DNA of 64,000 nucleotides from Paralvinella palmiformis (GCA_025642065.1 JAODUP010000313.1:252001-316000), one strand, 5' to 3'; counted from the stretch's first letter, positions 12,987-22,735 are shown. Numbers and translations are program-made. The notes: a model not told the origin generated them from the sequence alone.

Positions 12987-15900
12987 TAACTTTGTTTGCG
13001 TACATTTACAGGAGATGGAGTATGAGTATGATCCAGCCTTAGAACAAGGATACAAGCAAAGTTTTATCAAGAGTTTTAAACGTCAGATTGATGACGGCTA
13101 CTTCAACTTCTTCATCATCGATGCAGTATTTGAGAGTGTGGAGTACTTGAAGGAATTCTGGGCTTATGCCAAATCAAAGGGATTTCAGGTAGATTTGGAA
13201 CACCATTCCAAGAATCCTAGATACTAAACTCTACTTGTTTTATTTTTACTTTATCTTGTTTAATCGTATTATAATTTTAGCTGATAAAATGATACCTTGT
13301 TTGTAGTTGTTTGATTATAGACTTATTCCCATCCAGGTCTACGTAGCTGAGGTAATAGCTGAGCCGGCTGTCTGTGCCAAGAGAAATGTTCATAACAGAT
13401 CTCTTGAAGATATACAGAAGGTAATAGTTGACTTTTTATAGAAGTAATATGCGGACTATGTAATCTCCTTATTAACCATAACTGCCACATCTGGATCAGG
13501 ATTCAACTTCTGCTGTTACTTGTATCTTTGGCATGTTTCCTCACGTCATCTCATTTGCATTAATATTCCCAACTCATTATAATAATAATATGCATTCCAT
13601 ACAAGTATTTACATTACACTATATAAACAGATTAATTGTAATTATTTATTATTATTATTATTGTACAACATTTTTATAACGCTTTATTTTTGTGCTCTAA
13701 ACCACTGTACATATTGTATATTCTTGTGTTTATTATGTGATCTGCTACATAACATGAGGTCAGAATATCAGTCAGTATCACGAAAACCTAACTTGGATAT
13801 AGAATGAGGCAGGACTGAAAGTTTTGAGATCAAATTTTCATCATTTCTCCTCCCCCTTGGGCTGTACATAAATGCCTCCATGGTCTAACAGTAACTTGTT
13901 GAATCACAGATTACTACCACTCATGTTCGAATCTCATCGTGGGCATATCTGAAAGTTGTTTCATCTTTGACTTTGCTTCATTACCTTTGGAGGTCGCTCG
14001 GCCCATTTAGCCTACCATGTGTACAAAAATGGCCATAAAACATCGATCATCACTTTTAAAATGACCATGGGTTTTAGTTTGGTGCCATCAGATATGCACA
14101 CTAGTACTACCTTAGCAAAAAGTCAAAAGAATAACAACGAGAATAACAACATCGTTTAATCACTATCTTTTACACCATGACGTACCTGCGATGTCTATAA
14201 AAATCAGATTGTTATGACTTAGAATACTAAATTATATTCATGAATATAGTAATAATTGTTTTTGAATATAAGATGGATAGGATATGATGGATACTATCAC
14301 ATGACAATCAAAAGGACTTATTATCACTCAGTAGGCCATTCTTTGAATGTAGCAATAATAAAGATTTAAAACACTGCCTTTACCAGCAAGCATCATTCAA
14401 ATGTACTGTAAGGTCATACCCCAGTAAGATATGTATAAGCCTAATTTATGATAATTCAACTGGTCAGTCGCTGTACTGTGGGGTTTTTTTTCTTCTAAAA
14501 ATCCAAACAGTCTTTTACATAAGTGTTAAGGCTAGTTCTCAATTAAGCTAACTATTTACTAGTCCCAATGATGACCTTAGAGGAGGCATATTAACGTTGA
14601 TTAAAAATAACATGAGCAAGAATACTGCAGACATTTATTGCACCATTAAATGTGTCTTGGTATACTTACTTTCTGCACCTCATACTAGCTTGCTCAGGCA
14701 TTAGAATATTGGTTAAAACACATGAGTATGTTCATGCCTCTATACAGGGATGGGTTTTGTACTGTAAAAAAACTAATTTTTTACAAACTGTAAAAAACTG
14801 TAAATAACATAAAAACATGAACAAACATTGTGTAACAAGTTAAACCCATTCACATAATCATGTCTTCACTCACCTGCATCTCACAAACATACACATATAG
14901 AAAGAACAAAATGCTTAACTTTTTTATTATTGTATTATCTTAAATATTGGCACATAAATGAAATGTAGATCATGACATATAACAGATGTTAACTACTCAG
15001 TGGAAAACAATTAGACTTAACATAAGGTTAATATCATAATGTGCTTAATATAGAGGCTCTATATTAAGCACATTATGATATTAACCTTCTTTACTCTTTC
15101 TGTTCTTTCCTTCGACAGATAGTCAAAAAGTGGGATCCTCTGCTGAATCATTTTATACGACTAGATGTCAGATCATTGCTCCAAGATGCTGCCATTACTG
15201 AGGTAACGCCTTAATCTCTACTTTATGTTTAGTTACTGCCAAGCCTTTCACAAATTAAAGATGTTCATATTTCTTCTGGATATTGAATAGATAGTTTTAG
15301 CTGTACAGATATTAGTTAAATCTGACAAACTGAGTTTGCCGGTGTCGTCTTTCATTCTCACTTTCTATTATACAATGCTGACAGGTTGAAATGGAGGACA
15401 CCACTGAGACTGATTCACCCGCAGAGAAACAGGACAGTCAAGCGAGCACGGCTGAAGAAGAAGAGCCAAGTGGGGTACGGCAATCTCTTAACACAAACAC
15501 AGTACATCTTGATTATGAGACAATATCCTAATAAATAAGATCTGATTTAATGTGTTTAATTGAACTCAACATTTAAAGAGATTGATAATGACTTTGATTA
15601 AGGATGGTTTATTTTGAGAATTTGAATTTACTTTTCTAACGAAGGCATATTACACATGAAGAGAATCTGTGACTGCAGAATTGAATGTGTTTGTATGTAT
15701 GGGTGTGCGCATGCACACGTCTTGTACACCCATAAGCCATGAATTCATCTGTAATGGAAATCACTTACAGTATATTACAGTTAGCAACACCTGTCCCTTT
15801 ATAATAAAGTATGTGGTTCTCTGTTCAGATAAGTCCCATTGTACAGACATTTCAGTGTTATTGTTGGCAACTTTTCAAACACTACACCTTATATGGATTA

Positions 15901-17273
15901 AAACAATTTTACTGTGAGAGATTTATGACTGCTATGTGTTATGCCCAGAATATATACTCTTATTTTTCTGATGCATAGTACAGGGTTCCCACGCATCCTT
16001 GAAAACCTGGAAAATAATAAATTCATTGTCCAGGTCCTGGAAATTTCTTGAATTTTACAGAATCAGGAAATGTCCTGGAAATGTCCTTGAAAAAATATTG
16101 CCTGTGAAAAAAATCTGCTTAGAACAAAAAGGTCCGTGAATAAATATTATCCCTGTAGAAGAGAACTTCAATTGTAGAAGAAAAAGAGTACTGGTACAAA
16201 GTCTTGATATCCCATCTTAGTTAAAATTTAATAAAAGTGGATGGATCAACAGCTAGAAGGTGTAAGTAGGACACTGTACCATAGAAATACCAATAATCGA
16301 TCATACATTGAATAAATATGATATGTTTTAATGCATATCTTGATTTATTACCTTTAAACCTTGTATACTTTGTCCCGGAAAATGATAATTTTGTCCTGGA
16401 AAATAATATTTTCTTGGCTGTGGGAACCATGATGATAGTATCTCCAGCATCCATTTAACCTGATTTAAAAAACAAAAGCCTGACTGTGTAACCACAAAAG
16501 TAATCACTCATTAATACCATATTGTCTTATCATACTAACTGAGCTTCCAACCTAAGCCATGTACACTCCACTGATATTTAGTGATAAACATATGTCTGAA
16601 TTCCTATAATAAACTCCCAAGGTAATTTTCTGTTGTGTGAATTTGTTTATAAGCAAATTTTATTTCAAAACAAATAGAAGTCTACCACGAGTTCACAGAA
16701 CTAGTAACTTGATCATCTACTCATCCTAGCTTTGCCTGTGTACAGTTTTTGTTGTAGTTGTTCTGAGTTGCTGTGACTGTAAACTCCATAACTAGTATTT
16801 ACTCTTATTATTGTTAAAAACTGTTCCTTGTTTGTCCAGTTATTTTAAACAGACTGAAATGGCCATTCTCTTGATTAAATATAATTGAATGCAACTTGAA
16901 GGTTGTAATTAAATATTTATAGTAAGTTTCCCTCCTTCACAAGATCATATATCCCCTTTTTTATCTTTCTATTTGAAATTTATGTATGTGATGTTGTCAT
17001 ATCTATGATGTCTGCTTAACTATAGAAAGTTCATAGTTTTACAGCTTTTCTCTGTTACATTATAATGTTTGTCCATGCCCCAGTACTAACCTTTAGGCAA
17101 GTTTTACAAAATGTTATAAAACTTTGTACAAGTTCCACCAAAAAACTGAATATGATCCCAGCCAAATTTACTTTCTAGATTTTAAATAAATTTTTGAAAT
17201 GTGGACAAATTTGGGATAGGAAACCTTAATTATTTTTATTATGTAATAAATAATGATCTTGAATATATTTCTA

Positions 17274-17311
<38 letters not shown>

Positions 17312-20300
17312 TTATTTGTTACAGTACAGTGTTCAGAAATGCTACTGGAGAACAAATAGCCACAAACTGCCTACTTTAAGCATATATTTACTTAGAAATA
17401 TAGTTTATATTTTAATTCTCTGATCATCTTTCCCCAAAAGTAGCTCATTTCATCCCAGGAAAATGTTTATCTTTATGATGACAATTCCACCAACACACGT
17501 TCTACAGACATCCCTTCGTGCCATCACAAAATTCTACTTTACCATTTTGATATTTTATGCCGAACAGAATTGATATATGGTGTTAAAGTAATTTACTCTG
17601 GTTTATATGTTGTCCACATTTTCTTCCTACATCTCTGCTCTGTGAAGGCAATAAAATGTATACTTGAACATGGAAAGCACATCATCAAATGTCGGATTAT
17701 TTCAGTAAAGAATCCGTGGATAATTTTCAGCTTCGTGATTAATATCAGACTAGGTTTTGTTTGTCTCACAGATTTGTTTGTACTTTTTGATGGTGTTAAT
17801 GATGTTGTAGTTAATTAAGTAGATTCTTCAAGACTTGCTTACAGAAAATCTCTTCTATTTTTCAGATTTTGTTATCCATTTTTGGCGGACTAACCTAATC
17901 GTTATATTTGCTTAAAGGTTTTTTTATTTGTTTTCCATTAATATCGACTTTATTCCTTTAAGCCCCCTACCTGTACCTGTAAAGTGGTGGATGCATCAAC
18001 AAAGCTGTAGTTTGTCATATTAATAAACAAGTTTTCTTATAGTTCATATTGCCATGAAGTGTTCTAAAGGAAAGTGACCCACTAAGAAAAAAAGGCTCCG
18101 AAATTCTGATTCCTTACAGTGTTTGTGTTCACTTATTCAAACATATTAATGTTGATGTTTATTATTATATGATCCATTTGTTTGAAATAACTTCGCAAGT
18201 TCCTATTTTAGCTATGTCCCTTTTATAGCATTAGAAATGCTCTTGTTTTTTTTTATTAACAACTTCACTTTTTGTCTTTCTTACAGTTCAGCCTACTACC
18301 AGTCAGCTCTGTGACTTATGATTGGTGATGATATTATTTGAAGAAAATTTTTTTAAATTCTTTTCAGGTCCTCAAGTAATATCAATATCCGAAATCCTTT
18401 GAATCTTAACGTATGACCTTAGTTACACTAATATGTACTGAATGAGACTAAACATAAATATTTTTTTAAAAAAGTTTTGAAGTTTTTGGATGAAAAGAGA
18501 TGAATACTCAGTTAACAAACAAACAGTCAAAGTATAGGTGGTTTCAAAAATTAGGGCCAAAGTTTGTTTATGAATATGAATTATAGAAAATATTCTGATA
18601 CTTTGAAGAGTTTATAAACCTACATTTATTACCATACATTTTTAATTTTGTTCAGCATAATGATACTGTAATTACTATATTTACTCAGTATTTTTAACAC
18701 ATTCTTTGGTTTAGCACACAGATTATATACCTGAAATGAATTAATCAAATGTCTTTAATGGTTTTTTTGGAACACTAAAAAATCTACAGGTTATTTTTAT
18801 ACACATCATTATGCTACATCTTGTGATTCAAATTATCACCCTGAAAACTACAGCTGGTCCTATGTGGCTATTAGTATACTGTAGACATATTATTTTATTT
18901 ACAGATAAAATAGAGGAACTTGGCACTCAAAATTGACACTATTAGGGTTTTAATAATAAACTGTAATAAAAATAAACAATCTGTTAGTAATATTGAAGTC
19001 CTTTTGTGCACATTAATGATGGTAACTAACTCAAGTGATAACATAAAGAATCACAATGAATGACAAAGTTTCTACTTTCCTTTTTTTAAATTTAAGTCTA
19101 AAGTAAAACAACATCAAAACTGAATAGTAACTATATTAAACACACACACACACAAGAAATGTAGCAAGTGACTATTGAAATAATATGACTTACATCTGTA
19201 TATGTCATATTAAACATATATATTTTATCATTGATGAATTTTATCTATACATTGGAGCTATCAGCACATTTGTTTAAACATATGGACAGACTCTTTTATT
19301 ACGCCGTTAAAGCATGACCTAATACTGAGAATAGTTTAGTTGAAAATTTGTTGTCTATAATGTCCAGAAGGATTATTTTCAATTATTCCAATCATTGCTT
19401 TAATGATTTACGGGAAGTAAATATGGTAATGTTGTTATCATTTATATATATTGTACCAAACTATATTTAATATTCAATTCATTTTGTAAAGGTTATCTAT
19501 AGATTTGGATCTTGTTGTGCTTTAATCGCACATATTACTAGTTTTTAAAGTTATATTCACATAGTATAGGTGATGAACTATATTGAAATAGCAAACAGAT
19601 TTGAAGATTTCTACCTCTTACCCGTATCTCAGGTTACTAGCAAGTGGGAGATTGATACGTCAGATGCTCAGCTAGGTAAGTACAGTGTCTCTCATTCTGC
19701 GTAACTCACTACAATATATTTCTACAGAAATATTTTCAGTATAATATTTTTCAATGGGGATCTTTTCATTCCAAACAAGATGTGTGATACTGTTTCAGTG
19801 AATAGGAGCTCTAACTATAGATGTTGATCATTATGATCAAAATGTTAGTCAGTGTGGCAGTTGTTGTAACTATTATTTACTATTAAAATAAATTTAACAA
19901 TATTTATAAAAATAAGTTGTAGATAAAGACTGAGAAGTGTTGCCTTTATTGCAGACCCTTTGAGTGTGTGTGTGTGTGTGTGTATTGATAGTATGTAACT
20001 GGATTTTTATTACTATGTGAAATATCTCGGCCCATTTAGCCTACCATGTGCACAAAAGTGGCTGTAAAACATCAATCATCATCAATCATACTACTTGAAA
20101 TATGAAAGATAAAAAAGTATTAGCTTTTGTGGGTGAAAATGGGATGAACTGTCAGTCAAGGAGGAACTACAAAAAATGGAATCAGGAATTCACTGCTTGG
20201 CATTTGTTGTTGAAGCACTTGAAACATCATCCAGATTTCGAGCAATTTTTGCATCTGCATCTTTATGACAGTCACTGAATCACAGAAGTATTCGAAAAGC

Positions 20301-22367
20301 CAGTTATGAGAAGCCTAGGCATCAACCTTTTATCAACCAAAATATGATGAAGACTATCATGTGATCCCGGAGGAAGACAGTCCACTCAATATTCATGAAC
20401 AGGTTCACCACCGAACAGGAATTTTATCTGTTATCACTGACTAAAAGATGCATGGTCTTAATTAACAGATATGAAATGACAACGCTTTAACTGTGAGATC
20501 TCGATTATTAATTAACTGCAGCTTTATTTAAATCTATTACTTGTGACGTTGTTCTGTATTTCTTCATGCTTAATTATTATAATAAAGCAGGTTACACATA
20601 TTTTCATTTCTTGTTTTTTGATTCTTCAAACTACATCTAATCAAAACCAAAAAACGCTACCGTAAGTTTCAGCAGTATTTATCATAATTCTACCAGATGT
20701 AATGATGCACACGTCTAATTTACGAGGAAGCGATTTTTCTCAATGGATCACATTTCTGGATGAGGACCGTTTCTTTTGATGCACACCTTTTGTGTCTGTT
20801 CTGATGTTATTAAAATACAGGAAGTATGAAGTATAGTCTTCACGACGTTGGTCATTGTCTTATCTAACGTGACATGTGTCAAGAATGCCTTAATGTCAAA
20901 TATGTTATATTTCTGTCTGCAATCTCTATGCAGACAGTCATAGACAAGCTTCATAATTTAAAACAATAATATTAGAGGCATTGTTTTCTGTGTTACAGAT
21001 AAATTAGACGGACTGCGGCATGGAAAGATGAGTATTCAGCATGCTCGAATGGAAGACTACCTCCAGCTGCCAGATGACTATGATACACGAATGTCAGAAC
21101 CTGGAAAGAAACGTGTAAGCGTTAATAATGATAATGTTTATAATACAGTATCATTGTCATAAGAGGCCATTCAGATAAGATATACATTAAAATAACTTAA
21201 TTATATCAATTGTACATCTGATATTTAAAGAAATTATAAATCAAAATAACAAGTCGTATCAGTTCCTTCCATATGGTAAGGTGTCTTAAAAATATTTTCT
21301 AAAATGGTAAAAAAAATTAATATGAATGAATTTTTGCTAATCAAGACCCCTTTTCGGCATGTGTGTGTGTGTGTTTGTGGTAACTATAACTTTTGTAACA
21401 TTGATAGAAGTGAATATTTCCTGGGGAGTTGCAAATGTTATCATTTACTACTGATATCTAAACAGTGGGTTAAGACATAATAATTAGCTGTAACAAGTAT
21501 CTAGTCTAAATTCGCAATGATATAATCTGACCATAAACAAACACTTTATCGTGGTATCAAACATTTGTATAATGCCGGAGCCTTATCACATTAAACATAT
21601 ACAATCATGAAACATCAATCTTCCATTGATTTAAAGTAAATCTATGGAAAGAAGAAAATAGCTCAACATAATAGCTATAATAAACACTATGTTAAGTTAA
21701 ACATTAGTTATACAGACATCAAAACAACTCCATAGAATCATTGGACAGAACTGACATGAAGACTACTACATCTTTTATATTTAAAATATCTTATTATAAC
21801 TCACAACGTCAAATTTAGTCTGAAAATTGTGAATGGTTAACATTTCCTAACACAACGTATTTAATCTTTAATAATCTGTCTGATTTGGAATTTGACTCTT
21901 CACCATCCAAACGACTGAAACTTAGCTTTACTTTATGGAATTTTTTAATGATTGTTCTTAGCAAAATGTATTATTTTGAGATTATGATTTTTACTATAGA
22001 GTTAGAATGTCTACAGGAAGAAAACAGTATACATTGTATGGAGGTGTAGCAAAAATAACCTAGTAGTCTCAAATATACAGTTACCAATCACTAAATCCAG
22101 TTGCCAAAATCACTACTAGATAAGGAATTTCAGACCCTAAATTAATAAAACAGGTATGTTTTGTAAACTATTTTTTACCAGTCACCTTGAACTCTATATC
22201 CAGTGTACTACGTGTTTCTTTATCAGGTACGCTGGGCTGACATTGAGGAGAGGAAATCTCAGGCCAGAATGAGAGATATTGGCTTCGTCCTCGGACAGAC
22301 CAACTGGGATAAGATGGTTGATGACACGTATGCAGATCGTGCTCTGAACCAGACCAAGTATATATGA
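1..22367 (+). CDS. YLPM1: YLPM1 (ZAP3), 5'-partial, 16 coding exons
   Basis: YLP-motif-containing protein 1, a nuclear protein known in vertebrates to bind protein phosphatase 1 and to carry a C-terminal P-loop kinase-like domain. Coding exons joined by GT-AG: <1-2956, 3040-3079, 5384-5527, 7648-7844, 9090-9307, 9478-9609, 10875-11136, 11393-11672, 12336-12455, 13012-13188, 13337-13420, 15119-15202, 15385-15474, 19633-19675, 20999-21114, 22227-22367. Every junction keeps the frame, giving 1,693 residues from base 3. Domain order: Pro-rich start; 16 decapeptide repeats (residues 159-319); acidic degenerate repeats; RG-rich block; charged RD/RE-rich region; Walker A GLPGAGKS (1395-1402), DDYF (1426-1429), a FFIID strand (1482-1486) like Walker B; acidic linker; C-terminal RMEDYLQLPDDYDTR and KKRVRWAD blocks; end NQTKYI. 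The C-terminal blocks are what identify YLPM1. The true start and the N-terminal YLP region lie left of the window. Confidence 0.95.
3040..3079 (+). CDS. YLPM1: YLPM1 exon 2 (microexon-sized)
   Basis: A 40-base exon. The acceptor TTTCAG at 3034-3039 gives the base that completes the Arg codon split at 2956, and 13 codons (GLSTQEEQKTPVP) follow before donor GTAAGT. The frame match on both sides and two strong splice sites support it. Confidence 0.8.
3080..5383. other. YLPM1 intron 2, AT-rich
   Basis: AT-rich intron with no supported exon. It holds a reverse-oriented retroelement tail at 4093-4170 and a TG-rich stretch near 4805-4860. The 99-codon open frame at 3350-3649 has no protein-like composition. 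Confidence 0.6.
4093..4170 (-). repeat. retroelement 3' tail fragment (AAT)n + ...GGCACTGTAC
   Basis: An (AAT)n run followed by AGTGCCC ... CATTCAAAGGCACTGTACAA. Read on the minus strand it is a short stem-like GC block followed by (ATT)n, the same layout as the tail of the SINE at 25983. A related piece is at 60620-60705. Confidence 0.4.
5384..5527 (+). CDS. YLPM1: YLPM1 exon 3
   Basis: A 144-base phase-0/0 exon between TCCCAG and GTAAGT, encoding HELDLIKQATEELKMI and then a polar Gly/Ser/Gln stretch. Its beginning looks like a short amphipathic helix. It could be skipped without frameshift. Confidence 0.85.
5528..7647. other. YLPM1 intron 3, no recognised element
   Basis: AT-rich intron with G runs at about 5917-5926 and 7309-7322. 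I see no coding or mobile sequence. Confidence 0.5.
7648..7844 (+). CDS. YLPM1: YLPM1 exon 4
   Basis: A 197-base exon after TTACAG, starting DPFLGRDHTLCDPEPFGD and ending YDDPYGYE plus two bases of an Arg codon; donor GTTTGT. The DPF/DRxYDDP pattern resembles the disordered Asp/Arg-rich central part of YLPM1. Confidence 0.85.
8346..8852. mobile_element. MITE with GGTCCTGGCCATTA inverted termini, TA target site
   Basis: A 507-base non-coding element inside YLPM1 intron 4. Its ends are inverted copies of GGTCCTGGCCATTA, with CCGA conserved two bases further in (18 of 20 match), flanked on both sides by TA. Internal copies of GTCAGCTTAATG near both ends add sub-terminal structure. The TA duplication suggests mobilisation by a Tc1/mariner-like transposase, but no family is recognised. 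Confidence 0.75.
9090..9307 (+). CDS. YLPM1: YLPM1 exon 5: RDP/REP-rich segment
   Basis: Acceptor TCTCTAG; the first base completes the Arg codon from exon 4. It encodes an imperfect short repeat with RDP, REP or QDP every six or seven residues (for example RDPFLAREHLLRQDPVLTRD). It ends with the first base of an Asp codon at donor G|GTTAGT. Confidence 0.87.
9478..9609 (+). CDS. YLPM1: YLPM1 exon 6
   Basis: Acceptor TTTACAG; two bases complete the split Asp codon. It encodes PVYLRHQAEDVNATPRVIDY and then a polar DDGDERTGQQHRRDYDHG stretch. Donor A|GTATGT. It has no recognisable domain; it is placed by splice sites and phase. Confidence 0.83.
10285..10668 (+). mobile_element. tRNA-derived SINE with perfect 11-bp target-site duplication
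   Basis: The element (10296-10657, 362 bases) is bounded by two identical CACATTAATTA copies (10285-10295 and 10658-10668). Near its start, TGGCCTAGCAG fits the RNA polymerase III A box and GGTTCAATCC the B box. The body contains a CCCTGAGG ... CCTCAGGG stem. The perfect duplication argues for a fairly recent insertion into YLPM1 intron 6. No poly-A tail is seen. Confidence 0.85.
10875..11136 (+). CDS. YLPM1: YLPM1 exon 7: Arg/Asp-rich segment
   Basis: Acceptor GATCCAG. The exon encodes a strongly charged RD/RE-rich stretch (for example DRYPRDKNRYDRDRYRDRDH), like the charged segments of splicing-associated nuclear proteins. The donor GACAG|GTTACA is weak, so alternative use of this site is possible. 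Two bases of an Arg codon carry over to exon 8. Confidence 0.87.
11393..11672 (+). CDS. YLPM1: YLPM1 exon 8: start of the P-loop domain
   Basis: Acceptor ATTTCAG. It begins with a Ser run coded by a TCA microsatellite (11468-11492), then a helix-like linker DETVLVDEIL-type segment, and the first strand and Walker A motif of the nucleotide-binding domain (IVVIVRGLPGAGKSYLCKLLK in pieces; GLPGAGKS is the phosphate-binding loop). Phase 0 at the donor GTAAAT. A long GT repeat begins 11 bases after the donor. Confidence 0.95.
11684..11725 (+). repeat. (GT)21 microsatellite next to the exon 8 donor
   Basis: Uninterrupted GT dinucleotides beginning 11 bases after the YLPM1 exon 8 donor. In the transcript this is a UG repeat, a known binding sequence of TDP-43/CELF-type splicing factors. 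Confidence 0.9.
11726..12335. other. rest of YLPM1 intron 8
   Basis: AT-rich intron sequence with no recognised element. Confidence 0.5.
12336..12455 (+). CDS. YLPM1: YLPM1 exon 9: P-loop domain, DDYF segment
   Basis: A 120-base phase-0/0 exon after TACACAG, encoding ARILALDDYFMVEVEH and a charged loop. In P-loop kinases of the T4 polynucleotide kinase/Zap3 type, the acidic pair after the second strand sits close to the nucleotide or substrate. Skipping the exon would stay in frame but remove this part of the fold. Confidence 0.94.
12619..12905 (+). mobile_element. tRNA-like SINE, degraded
   Basis: In YLPM1 intron 9. TGACCTCGTGGGTAAAGTG resembles an A-box region and GATGTTCGAATCCC is a good B box about 45 bases later. 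Ends in a TTA/ATT-rich tail. It is not the same family as the SINE at 10296, and no clear target duplication is seen. Confidence 0.55.
12961..12986 (+). repeat. (GT)13 microsatellite before exon 10
   Basis: Uninterrupted GT repeat that ends 25 bases before YLPM1 exon 10, between the likely branch region and the acceptor. Confidence 0.9.
13012..13188 (+). CDS. YLPM1: YLPM1 exon 10: P-loop domain, FFIID strand
   Basis: A 177-base phase-0/0 exon after TTTACAG. It encodes EMEYEYDPALEQGYKQSFIK, then the hydrophobic strand FNFFIIDAVF whose Asp is in Walker B position, then EYLKEFWAYAKSKGFQ. Strong match to the vertebrate YLPM1 C-terminal domain. Confidence 0.95.
13337..13420 (+). CDS. YLPM1: YLPM1 exon 11
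   Basis: An 84-base phase-0/0 exon between ATCCAG and GTAATA. It encodes VYVAEVIAEPAVCAKRNVHN and RSLEDIQK. It continues the beta strand begun at the end of exon 10 and carries the conserved CxKRNxHxR segment of the Zap3 P-loop family, probably the lid. Confidence 0.94.
13874..14053 (+). mobile_element. tRNA-like SINE, family B, copy 1
   Basis: In YLPM1 intron 11. TGGTCTAACAG fits the A box and TGTTCGAATCTC the B box. The 3' half CTCGGCCCATTTAGCCTACC ... AAAACATCRATCATCA recurs at 20026, and the middle recurs at 49818, so this is a repeated family rather than a lone tRNA fossil. Confidence 0.7.
15024..15088. repeat. perfect 32-bp inverted repeat, 1-base centre
   Basis: Bases 15024-15055 and 15057-15088 are exact reverse complements around a single G. 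The right arm runs directly into the polypyrimidine tract of YLPM1 exon 12, whose acceptor is 30 bases further on. In RNA it would fold into one long stem. Confidence 0.95.
15119..15202 (+). CDS. YLPM1: YLPM1 exon 12
   Basis: An 84-base phase-0/0 exon after TCGACAG. It encodes IVKKWDPLLNHFIRLDVRSL and LQDAAITE, the conserved end of the P-loop domain (LDxRSLLQDAAI is typical of YLPM1). A perfect 32-base inverted repeat ends 30 bases before the exon. Confidence 0.95.
15385..15474 (+). CDS. YLPM1: YLPM1 exon 13: acidic linker
   Basis: A 90-base phase-0/0 exon after TGACAG. It starts with the conserved VEMEDT and continues as a Glu/Ser-rich linker (EEEEPSG). Donor GTACGG is unusual at position +4. 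The next coding exon is 4.2 kb away, so an additional small exon could be missed here. Confidence 0.9.
15475..19632. other. YLPM1 intron 13 (4.2 kb)
   Basis: Largest intron of the gene in this window. It contains the MITE at 15981-16431 and an AT repeat at 17278-17308; the rest is AT-rich unique sequence with no exon I can support. Confidence 0.6.
15981..16431. mobile_element. hAT-like MITE (CAGGGTTCCCAC ends)
   Basis: A 451-base non-coding element beginning CAGGGTTCCCAC and ending GTGGGAACCATG, one mismatch from a perfect inverted repeat. CAG starts are typical of hAT elements. Flanks GCATAGTA (left) and ATGATAGTA (right) look like a decayed duplication but do not match exactly. GTCCTGGAAA-type motifs recur inside, as in the common 'ggttcccac...cctggaaa' repeats of invertebrates. 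Confidence 0.6.
19633..19675 (+). CDS. YLPM1: YLPM1 exon 14
   Basis: A 43-base exon between TCTCAG and GTAAGT, encoding VTSKWEIDTSDAQL and the first base of an Asp codon. The SKWExDTS sequence is conserved in YLPM1 after the acidic linker. Confidence 0.92.
20026..20094 (+). mobile_element. SINE family B, 3'-end fragment (copy 2)
   Basis: CTCGGCCCATTTAGCCTACC ATGTG.ACAAAA.TGGC..TAAAACATC.ATCATC matches the 3' part of the copy at 13874 with few differences. Only the tail half is present. Confidence 0.65.
20999..21114 (+). CDS. YLPM1: YLPM1 exon 15
   Basis: Acceptor GTTACAG completes the Asp codon. The exon encodes DKLDGLRHGKMSIQHA, then RMEDYLQLPDDYDTRMSEP, then GKKR. The second block is nearly invariant in YLPM1. 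Donor GTAAGC. The lysine/arginine run is the basic start of the phosphatase-docking motif finished in exon 16. Confidence 0.95.
22227..22367 (+). CDS. YLPM1: YLPM1 last coding exon
   Basis: After TATCAG it encodes VRWADIEERKSQARMRDIGF, VLGQTNWDKMVDDTYAD and RALNQTKYI, then TGA at 22365-22367. Together with KKR from exon 15 it makes KKRVRWAD, which fits the RVxF/W protein-phosphatase-1 docking pattern. The GFVLGQTxW and final TKYI match the vertebrate protein's end, so the gene is complete at its 3' side. Confidence 0.95.
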   Translation, partial: VRWADIEERKSQARMRDIGFVLGQTNWDKMVDDTYADRALNQTKYI

Positions 22368-22735
22368 GTGTGCTGATCAGTCGTCACATAAGAGGTACTC
22401 TTAAAACTTTGGTATATATTGTTAGCAGATTTGACTGACCTGCTTTAATTCAGTTATTTCAAAGTTTATTAAATTTTATGTTAATGGTATGATACTAAAA
22501 TCTTATTTTGATATTTAAAACTGTAGTTTTTTTTTTTAAAGTGTAGCATTTTGTGTATGAATCTTTCTAGTGTATTTTCTCCCTCTTCTTTGTAGGTTCT
22601 GATGTAGGAAATCGATTTGAAAGAGAAATGAGGGATGAAGCATCTTGTGTTTTCTGTGCAAGATCTTTTCTTTTAACTTTTATAATGATTGTTGTATTAA
22701 AGTAACTGTAATAAAGAAATGATACAAGTTTTACT
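22368..22735 (+). other. YLPM1: YLPM1 3' UTR
   Basis: Non-coding sequence from the stop to just past the AATAAA at 22710. A possible short intron (weak donor GTACTC near 22395, acceptor TTTGTAG near 22596) may be removed within it. The cleavage site itself is not determinable here. Confidence 0.6.
22710..22715 (+). promoter_or_regulatory. YLPM1: polyadenylation signal AATAAA
   Basis: Canonical AATAAA about 345 bases after the YLPM1 stop, followed by a T-rich stretch. It is the first canonical AATAAA after the stop. Confidence 0.65.

Larger units (their letters stand above)
19676..22226. other. YLPM1 introns 14 and 15 (exon 15 lies inside)
   Basis: Apart from exon 15 (20999-21114), short TG runs (19962-19983, 21358-21374) and a SINE tail at 20026, I see no feature in these two introns. 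Confidence 0.5.

Noticed and set aside
13874..13945. Functional tRNA gene
   Set aside because: A and B boxes fit but no cloverleaf with acceptor stem could be formed by eye, and the sequence continues into a repeated SINE tail.
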